Source: Tannerella sp. (lineage in GTDB: Bacteria; Bacteroidota; Bacteroidia; Bacteroidales; Tannerellaceae). From it: DNA of 6,448 nucleotides. The position numbers were made by a program, and so were the translations under genes. The notes beneath the pieces were generated by a model. That model made no database searches. It saw only the letters and a list, made by a program, of their open reading frames with translations, and was not told the DNA's origin. Position 1 is the stretch's first letter, and each line of letters begins with the position of its first letter. This document shows, piece by piece, positions 1 to 4,021 of the stretch. Location of the stretch: positions 1-6,448 of the forward strand of contig JAITAY010000246.1 of the NCBI GenBank assembly GCA_031283915.1, read 5' to 3'.

Positions 1-254
1 TTCTGGCGGCAAGCCTGGCGGAGGGCGAAGCAAAAGGCAGAGCGGAAGGTGAAGCAAAAGGCAGAGTGGAAGGCGAAGCAAAAGGTAGAGTAGAAGGCAA
101 GGCGGAAGGCAAAGCGGAAGGCAAAGCAGACAGTTTAACCGGCGTTGTTCTCAACTGCACGCGTAACGGCTTTTCTTTGGAGCAGATACAAATGATTACG
201 GGTCTCGACAGGGACAAAATTCAGGAAATCCTTCACTCAGGCAGTGAAGAATAA
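1..254 (+). CDS. Rpn-family PD-(D/E)XK nuclease / putative transposase, C-terminal fragment
   Basis: The frame is open from base 3 and ends at TAA 252-254, so only about 83 C-terminal residues are visible and the start lies outside the window. What is seen is a low-complexity charged linker of GEAK/GRAE/GKAE tetrapeptides, then a compact helical tail containing FSLEQIQMITGLD and DKIQEIL. This combination (E/K/G-rich repeats followed by a helix-turn-helix-like segment with 'G-L-x-x-x-x-I-x-x-I') is typical of the C-terminus of Rpn/PDDEXK_2 proteins (recombination-promoting nucleases, often annotated as putative transposases) in Bacteroidota. The catalytic domain is not in view, so activity cannot be judged. 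A GTG at 66 lies inside the repeat and is unlikely to be the true start, because the repeat continues upstream in frame. The gene is convergent with the histidine kinase. Family assignment is by recognition of the tail only. Confidence 0.75.
   Translation, partial: LAASLAEGEAKGRAEGEAKGRVEGEAKGRVEGKAEGKAEGKADSLTGVVLNCTRNGFSLEQIQMITGLDRDKIQEILHSGSEE
24..131 (+). repeat. In-frame 24/12-nt tandem repeat in the Rpn-family gene
   Basis: Three 24-nt units (24-47, 48-71, 72-95) are followed by three 12-nt half units (96-107, 108-119, 120-131). They encode G-E-A-K-G-R-(A/V)-E and then G-K-A-E steps. Because 12 and 24 are multiples of three, copy-number change would lengthen or shorten the linker without breaking the frame. 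Units differ by only a few bases, mostly at codon third positions or in single A/V or E/K changes. Confidence 0.85.
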
Positions 255-276
255 ACCGGACTTTGAACTTCCGGTT
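254..276. terminator. Possible bidirectional terminator hairpin between convergent genes
   Basis: AACCGGA (254-260) and TCCGGTT (270-276) form a 7-bp stem around a 9-nt loop. The stem overlaps the last base of the Rpn stop codon. The plus strand continues into a T-rich stretch (TTCCGTTTCTTTCT). On the minus strand the stem is followed by TATTCTTC. The stem is short and the U-tracts are interrupted, so this is a weak candidate. Confidence 0.4.
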
Positions 277-453
277 CCGTTTCTTTCTCGAGAAAAATAT
301 TGGACCGGGTTACCGGGTTCCACGTGAGCAATGCCCGCCTGTTCCGTTCTCTTCTTCCTTATGCATACGGCGCCTGATGCCCATGGCGCCTCAAAAAAAA
401 TATTTGGCCGGTTATAGTAGGGGGGGCGAATTAATAATCAATCATTCCCTTCA
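255..453. other. Convergent intergenic gap (199 bp)
   Basis: No gene is supported here. Besides the hairpin at its left edge, the gap holds a 12-bp palindrome TTTCTCGAGAAA (284-295), a perfect tandem duplication of ACCGGGTT (304-311, 312-319), and a GGCGCC...GGCGCC inverted repeat (369-374 and 385-390, 10-nt loop) followed on the plus strand by an A8 run (393-400). The last hairpin has its T-run on the wrong side to terminate the kinase transcript, so no clear terminator for the minus-strand operon was found. Confidence 0.6.
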
Positions 454-2172
454 TCAGGAGCGTTGCAAGTTAAAGAGAAATTCCAGTCCTCCGCCGCTCC
501 GGTTCTTGGCCACGATGGCGCCCCGGTGGAAGGCGACGGCATTTTTCACGATAGACAGCCCCAGTCCCGAACCGCCCGTATCCCTGGTGCGGCCTTCGCC
601 GACGCGGTAGAAACGCTCGAAGATGCGGTTCAGATGCTGCTCGGGAATGCCGGCTCCGTTGTCGGAATAAGAAAAATAGTAGAAATTTTTGTCTTCACCG
701 TATTGACTGACCAGGATGCGGATGTCCGTACCGGCGTGGCGAATGACGTTGTCTGTCAGGTTTCTGAAAATGGAGTACAGCAGATTTCCATTACCTTTCA
801 GGGTGACGTCCGGAGCAATGTCCCAGTCCATCCGGATGTTTTTCTCCTGCAAGGGCATTTCCAGATCACTTTTCAGATTTTTGAGCAAATCCGCCAGCCC
901 GATATGTTCGGATCGGAACGACTGCGGCGCTTCTTCCATGCGGGTGATGAGGCTCATGTCGCGGATCAGTTCCGAGAGAGTCAATACCTGGTGGTATGCA
1001 CTGCGGATGAAATAGTCTTTTTTCTCAGGCTCCAGGCGGTGTTCGAGAATCGTCTCGAGGCAGCCGCGGATGCCGGTGACCGGCGTACGAAGTTCATGCG
1101 TGATATTGCCCGTCATTTCCTGCTTGAGGCGACGGGTTTTTTCCTGTCGGGTGATGTCGTTAATGATGATTTCGAAGCTTTTGTCGTCGAATACGTTGAC
1201 CCTGACTGCGAAATTTTTTCCGTGCCGGTCGATTCGAGTTTCAAAATAAGAATCCCTGGCTTCGTGACCGTCCAGAAAAGAGCTGATTTTCTCAAAGGCC
1301 ACGTCGGTAAAGACAGAAACCGGGTTGTTGTTTGCCCGGTCGGTAATCACGTTCAGGTACTGGACAAACAGTCCGTTGCAAAATTCGACCGAGCGGCCGG
1401 CCGTGAAAAAACACAATCCTTCCTCCGAGCTGTGTACATGTTGCAGGAGCTTTTCCCGTTCGAGTGCAATTTCCTTTTTGCTCTCCTTTAACTGTCGGTA
1501 GTTTTCCGCAATTTTTGAGCCGATCTCCCCCAGTTCGTCTTTGGGAAAGGGAGCCTGATTTTTGCTGTCTTCGCTGTTCTCCATGAACAGAGCGAAGTCA
1601 CGGAGCTGCCGGATGGATTTCCCGAACCGGCCGGCAACCAGATTGATGAGTATCAGCATCCCGGCAAACAGCATGATCAGGTAACAGAGAAAAAGGAGAT
1701 CCGGTTTCAGAAAGTTCCGCATCTTGATGTCGTATGGCAGGGCCACGCGAATGTAGTAATTGTTGAACCGTTTGGCGTAATAGAGGTATTTTGCTTCGTT
1801 GGAAGCCGAAACACGGATGTGACTGCCTTTTCCCGTCCTGCCGGCAGCCACTATTTCAGGACGGCGGGCATGGTTTTCCATCAGGGCGGTTTCCCGGACG
1901 GCGTTGTCAAAGATGACCCGTCCCTTCCGGTCAATCAGCGTCAGGCGGAGGTCGGCGGGGAATAATTTCAGCAGACTGTCCGGAATAGAGGGGTTGACCT
2001 GTGTCGCCACGACCGCGTCGATGATGCTGGCACAGGTATCTAATTTCTCTTCCAGCGCTTCGATTTTGTGTTTCCTTTCACGCAACTGACCGATCAGGAA
2101 ATTTCCTGCGGCAAAGAGGGTGAATATGACAAGAAAATAGAGGAAGATTTTTTGTTTGTAGCTTGTCTTCAT
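454..2172 (-). CDS. Membrane-bound sensor histidine kinase (PhoR-like, with PAS domain)
   Basis: This 572-aa kinase probably phosphorylates the response regulator encoded just upstream. Domains in order: a membrane segment at about 8-28; an extracytoplasmic sensor region at about 30-157; a second membrane segment at about 158-180; a juxtamembrane linker and coiled-coil-like stretch (about 183-245); a PAS-like region (about 246-345); and the dimerisation/phosphoacceptor helix with NITHELRTP, giving H359. The ATPase domain follows, with an N box around NLTDN (471-475), G1 box SDNGAGIP (503-510), F box IFERFY (517-522) and G2 box GGSGLGLS (533-540). All catalytic boxes look intact. The ATG at 2172 overlaps the regulator's TGA (2169-2171) as ATGA, implying translational coupling, and GGGAGG sits directly upstream. 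Position after phoU and a PhoB-type regulator suggests a PhoR role in phosphate sensing. This is inference from context, since the sensor domain itself is not diagnostic. Confidence 0.93.
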   Translation of the reverse strand: MKTSYKQKIFLYFLVIFTLFAAGNFLIGQLRERKHKIEALEEKLDTCASIIDAVVATQVNPSIPDSLLKLFPADLRLTLIDRKGRVIFDNAVRETALMENHARRPEIVAAGRTGKGSHIRVSASNEAKYLYYAKRFNNYYIRVALPYDIKMRNFLKPDLLFLCYLIMLFAGMLILINLVAGRFGKSIRQLRDFALFMENSEDSKNQAPFPKDELGEIGSKIAENYRQLKESKKEIALEREKLLQHVHSSEEGLCFFTAGRSVEFCNGLFVQYLNVITDRANNNPVSVFTDVAFEKISSFLDGHEARDSYFETRIDRHGKNFAVRVNVFDDKSFEIIINDITRQEKTRRLKQEMTGNITHELRTPVTGIRGCLETILEHRLEPEKKDYFIRSAYHQVLTLSELIRDMSLITRMEEAPQSFRSEHIGLADLLKNLKSDLEMPLQEKNIRMDWDIAPDVTLKGNGNLLYSIFRNLTDNVIRHAGTDIRILVSQYGEDKNFYYFSYSDNGAGIPEQHLNRIFERFYRVGEGRTRDTGGSGLGLSIVKNAVAFHRGAIVAKNRSGGGLEFLFNLQRS

Positions 2173-2870
2173 CCTCCCGAAACATTAAACCTGTAACCGA
2201 ACCCGGCACGGTTGGAAATCAGAGCAGCCCTGTTTCCCAATTTTTTGCGTATGCGTGTAATATGGACATCCACCGTTCGTTCGGTGATGAAGGGTGTGTC
2301 TTTCCAGACGCGGTCGATGATTTCTTCCCGTGCATAAATCCTGTCGGGATGTTCGGCGAGCATGACAATCAGTTCAAATTCGGTTTTCGTCAACAGCACA
2401 TTTTCGCTTCCGACAATCAGTTCCTTCAATTCGAAATCAATGACCACATCGTCAAAAACAAGTTTCCGAGCCGGTTTCTCGACACCCGTTCCCGCCCTTC
2501 GCACGACGGCATTCACGCGGGCAATCACCTCCCTGATCGAAAAAGGCTTGGAAACATAATCGTCGCCCCCGACGGAGAAGCCGGTCAGCATGTCGTTTTC
2601 CGTATCCCGGGCGGTCAGGAAGATAATGGGTATCCGGTTCTTTTTTTGCCGCAGGGTTTCAGCCAGTTTGTAGCCCGACATGCCGCCCATCATCACGTCC
2701 AGCAGGATGAGCGAATGGTCGGGCGAGAGTTTTGCCAGAGCTTCTTCCGCCGAATGAGCGCAGGTAATGTCGTAGCCTTCGTTGCTCAGATTGAACTCCA
2801 AGACTTCGCAAATGACCGGTTCGTCATCTACAACCAGGATTTTTGCCGTTTTCACAGGGTCTACTTGCAT
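2169..2870 (-). CDS. OmpR/PhoB-family response regulator (winged-helix)
   Basis: This is a DNA-binding transcriptional regulator of 233 aa, the usual OmpR/PhoB length. The receiver domain (about 9-126) has the acidic pair D15/D16, phosphoacceptor D58 (in ILLDVMM), switch T86 (in FLTARD) and K108 (in VSKPF). All the residues needed for phosphorylation are present. The C-terminal winged helix (about 137-230) has LLTKTEFELI, a VDVHITRIRKKL recognition-helix region and the terminal GFGYRF wing. The start ATG at 2870 lies 10 bp inside the end of the phoU reading frame as sequenced (stop 2861-2863). If phoU ended at its alternative canonical stop (2893-2895), the spacing would be a normal 22 bp. 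The gene overlaps the kinase gene by 4 bp. The likely role is a PhoB-like regulator of phosphate-starvation genes, from the phoU neighbour. The family call is firm and the regulon is inferred. Confidence 0.95.
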   Translation of the reverse strand: MQVDPVKTAKILVVDDEPVICEVLEFNLSNEGYDITCAHSAEEALAKLSPDHSLILLDVMMGGMSGYKLAETLRQKKNRIPIIFLTARDTENDMLTGFSVGGDDYVSKPFSIREVIARVNAVVRRAGTGVEKPARKLVFDDVVIDFELKELIVGSENVLLTKTEFELIVMLAEHPDRIYAREEIIDRVWKDTPFITERTVDVHITRIRKKLGNRAALISNRAGFGYRFNVSGG

Positions 2871-3451
2871 GATTGAAACAGTTTTCTGCGGGTTAATATT
2901 TTCCTCCGTGCTTCAGGACTTTGGCGTCTACGTAAAAAAACAATTTCCTCGACAATGTTGTTACAATGGTCGCCGATGCGTTCGAGTTTGCGGAGAATCA
3001 GGATCGTTTTCAGTCCGCAACGGATGCGATCCGGATTTTCTTGCAGATAACGGGTCAGTATGTCAAAAGAAGTGCGGTAATTTTCGATCTGCAATTCTTC
3101 CACGATTTGCGATTCCGGTATGCAGCCCTCTCTGTCGATGACGTGGCGGGCTATACTTTCGGCAAAGTCGCCGATACGCTCCAGCGTAATGCTTATGATC
3201 AGGGACAGTACCAGCCTCAAATCGACGGCTACCGGACTGTAGAGGGCAATATAGTTTTCGCAATCGCTGTCGATTTTCAATTCGAAAGCGTCTACTCTTT
3301 TTTCACGGCTCACTATTTCGCGTGCCAGTTCGACTTCCCCGTTCAAAAAAGCCTGTTTTACCTTTTCGAGCTGGGAAAGGACTAATTTCCACATGTGGCT
3401 CACTTCTTCCTTGAGCGCTTGCAACTCTTTTTCCGTATGTTTCATTTCCAT
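2861..3451 (-). CDS. phoU: PhoU-family phosphate signalling protein, internally shortened and with a frameshifted C-terminus
   Basis: PhoU is a cytoplasmic helical-bundle protein that links Pst phosphate uptake to the PhoR/PhoB pair. Residues about 17-105 form a clear first PhoU repeat, with ELKIDSDCENYIALYSPVAVDLR and then LERIGDFAESIA. The second signature, RKLERIGDHCNNIVEEIVF, is at 154-172. The ORF has 196 aa, against roughly 215-240 usual for the family. Only about 50 residues separate the first repeat's end region (about 122) from the second signature's end, so the first helix of the second bundle appears absent. After F172 the sequenced frame reads LRRRQSPEARR..., unlike PhoU. Removing one T from the coding-strand T7 (plus-strand A7, 2934-2940) gives FYVDAKVLKHGGKY and a stop at 2893-2895, a typical Bacteroidales PhoU end. 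The start is ATG 3451, with an alternative at 3445. It is the first gene of the operon with the regulator and kinase. No pst genes adjoin it. Confidence 0.85.
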   Translation of the reverse strand: MEMKHTEKELQALKEEVSHMWKLVLSQLEKVKQAFLNGEVELAREIVSREKRVDAFELKIDSDCENYIALYSPVAVDLRLVLSLIISITLERIGDFAESIARHVIDREGCIPESQIVEELQIENYRTSFDILTRYLQENPDRIRCGLKTILILRKLERIGDHCNNIVEEIVFLRRRQSPEARRKILTRRKLFQSCK

Positions 3452-3452
3452 T

Positions 3453-3479
3453 ATTCCCGTGCAAAAATAAAACGGGAAT
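3453..3479 (-). promoter_or_regulatory. Perfect inverted repeat abutting the phoU start
   Basis: ATTCCCGT (3453-3460) and ACGGGAAT (3472-3479) pair perfectly over 8 bp with an 11-nt loop, ending one base before the phoU ATG (3449-3451). The loop contains the TATTTTTG promoter-like box on the minus strand. It could be a DNA operator straddling a promoter, or an mRNA hairpin occluding ribosome access. The sequence alone does not decide between these. Confidence 0.5.
3462..3469 (-). promoter_or_regulatory. Candidate -7 box TATTTTTG proximal to phoU
   Basis: The minus strand reads TATTTTTG, a match to the Bacteroidota -7 element TAnnTTTG. A start site a few bases downstream would leave almost no 5' leader before the ATG at 3451. 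No good TTTG -33 element sits at the expected distance. It competes with the upstream box at 3545-3552. Confidence 0.3.
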
Positions 3480-3540
3480 GTTACAGCGTAAGAACCGTAT
3501 TGTTACGATCCGGTTAAGGTTTGAATGAATTGAATGTTAC
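3479..3540 (-). promoter_or_regulatory. Three GTAACA direct repeats upstream of phoU (possible regulator sites)
   Basis: The plus-strand motif TGTTAC occurs at 3479-3484, 3501-3506 and 3535-3540 (GTAACA on the minus strand). The outer two share a longer 10-nt word, GAATGTTACA (3476-3485 and 3532-3541). Spacings are 22 and 34 bp, about two and three helical turns. PhoB/PhoP-type regulators bind short direct repeats in helical phase, so these may be sites for the operon's own regulator. That assignment is inference. Confidence 0.35.
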
Positions 3541-3544
3541 ATCG

Positions 3545-3552
3545 CAAAGGTA
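3545..3552 (-). promoter_or_regulatory. Candidate -7 box TACCTTTG for the phoU operon
   Basis: The minus strand reads TACCTTTG, an exact match to the Bacteroidota TAnnTTTG element. The upstream minus-strand sequence contains GTTG about 16 nt before it, closer than the usual -33 spacing. A transcript starting here would carry a leader of roughly 85-90 nt including the GTAACA repeats and the start-proximal hairpin. Confidence 0.45.
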
Positions 3553-3613
3553 CAATATTTTTTGAACACAACTTTCAGACATTCTGCCTCCGGGACAAAA
3601 GGGGAAGAGAGTT

Positions 3614-3697
3614 CTACACAGGGTATTTATGTAGCTACACAGCCGCTCTGTGTAGCTACACAAATTCTTTGGGCGGCTACACAAACTTACCTCTTTC
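3614..3697. repeat. 21-bp tandem repeat array A with palindromic junctions
   Basis: CTACACA recurs at 3614, 3635, 3656 and 3677, a constant 21-bp step. The first two units end in GTAG, so unit junctions form palindromes: TGTAGCTACA at 3630-3639 and the 14-bp TGTGTAGCTACACA at 3649-3662. The third junction is degenerate (GCGGCTAC), and the fourth unit keeps only its first few bases before pyrimidine-rich sequence. The period equals two DNA helical turns and seven codons. Confidence 0.85.
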
Positions 3698-3731
3698 TCC
3701 CTTTTCCCTCCTTTTTCCCTCCTTTTTCCCC
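3690..3731. repeat. 42-nt uninterrupted polypyrimidine tract with an 11-nt duplication
   Basis: Every plus-strand base from 3690 to 3731 is C or T. Inside it, CCCTCCTTTTT is tandemly duplicated (3706-3716, 3717-3727). The tract joins array A to the palindrome at 3730. Such tracts can adopt triplex (H-DNA) structure and are prone to slippage. No function is shown. Confidence 0.8.
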
Positions 3732-3749
3732 GTCGGTTAAAACCGACGG
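3730..3749. repeat. Perfect palindromic hairpin CCGTCGGTT-AA-AACCGACGG
   Basis: Two 9-bp arms flank a central AA. This is likely an intergenic repeat of REP/palindromic type. On the minus strand it is followed by the polypurine side of the neighbouring tract, not by a T-run, so it is not a typical intrinsic terminator. Confidence 0.75.
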
Positions 3750-3763
3750 CAATCGGAGGAAGG

Positions 3764-3775
3764 GGGCTAAAGCCC
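3764..3775. repeat. Palindrome GGGCT-AA-AGCCC
   Basis: Two 5-bp arms surround AA. The centre is exactly 30 bp from the centre of the 3730-3749 palindrome, and both have the central form (T/C)TAAA(A/G). The pair may be one repeat unit of an intergenic element. Confidence 0.6.
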
Positions 3776-3817
3776 TGCGGAAACATGGCCGGATGGGCGG
3801 TTTCATAATGTATCATT

Positions 3818-3867
3818 TATACTGCGCGCGGGAAGATTTTGCACAAAACTATACCGCGTGCAGTATA
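3818..3867. repeat. 14-bp inverted repeat with a 22-nt loop
   Basis: TATACTGCGCGCGG (3818-3831) pairs with CCGCGTGCAGTATA (3854-3867), with a single G-T wobble at 3826/3859. A competing smaller hairpin, CTATAC/GTATAG (3849-3854 and 3863-3868), uses the right arm. Confidence 0.7.
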
Positions 3868-3868
3868 G

Positions 3869-3924
3869 CCACGGAGGCACGAAGACACAGAGGAAAAGAC
3901 TCCGTGTCCTCTGTGCCTCCGTGG
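3869..3924. repeat. 12-bp perfect inverted repeat stem-loop (CCACGGAGGCAC family)
   Basis: CCACGGAGGCAC (3869-3880) is the exact complement of GTGCCTCCGTGG (3913-3924). Inside, AGAGG (3889-3893) can pair with CCTCT (3908-3912) after an 8-nt bulge. The words CACGGAG and CACAGAGG recur in both orientations, as in widespread intergenic palindromic repeats in bacteria. It begins one base after the neighbouring stem-loop. Confidence 0.75.
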
Positions 3925-3957
3925 TTTCGGGAGAATGGTAATATCGTGAAGATTTCT

Positions 3958-3965
3958 TACTTTTG
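3958..3965 (+). promoter_or_regulatory. Candidate -7 box TACTTTTG for the beta-helix lipoprotein gene
   Basis: TACTTTTG matches the Bacteroidota TAnnTTTG element. A start a few bases downstream would give a leader of about 50 nt before the ATG at 4022. The -33 region (around 3935-3938, ATGG) is a poor match. The leader just upstream of the ATG is A-rich (AATAAAAAGAAA, 4010-4021), as is usual for translation starts in this phylum. Confidence 0.45.
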
Positions 3966-4021
3966 GCGACCGGTTGAAGTGAAAGATCGCCGACTGAAGT
4001 AATGTTTTAAATAAAAAGAAA

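Larger units (their letters stand above)
3452..4021. other. Repeat-dense divergent intergenic region (570 bp)
   Basis: This gap separates phoU (-) from the beta-helix lipoprotein gene (+). No convincing gene is present. Short open frames here read through tandem repeats and have low-complexity products. From left to right it holds a hairpin at the phoU start, GTAACA direct repeats, phoU promoter candidates, a 21-bp palindromic tandem array, a 42-nt polypyrimidine tract, two palindromes with centres 30 bp apart, two adjacent stem-loops, and a promoter candidate for the lipoprotein gene. Each is listed separately. Confidence 0.8.

Noticed and set aside
369..400. Intrinsic terminator formed by GGCGCC arms next to an A8 run
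   Set aside because: For the minus-strand operon the T-run comes before the stem, and for the plus strand the stem is followed by A, not T.
463..1491. 342-codon plus-strand open frame antisense to the histidine kinase
   Set aside because: The minus-strand protein has all kinase motifs in order. The antisense frame has no recognisable domain and is explained by codon bias of the real gene.
2163..2876. 237-codon plus-strand open frame covering the whole response regulator gene
   Set aside because: It is an exact shadow of a complete PhoB-type regulator, with no family features.
3514..3816. 100-codon minus-strand frame with LCSYT repeats
   Set aside because: The peptide repeat is only the 21-bp DNA array read in frame. 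It runs through the polypurine tract and palindromes and overlaps the phoU promoter region.
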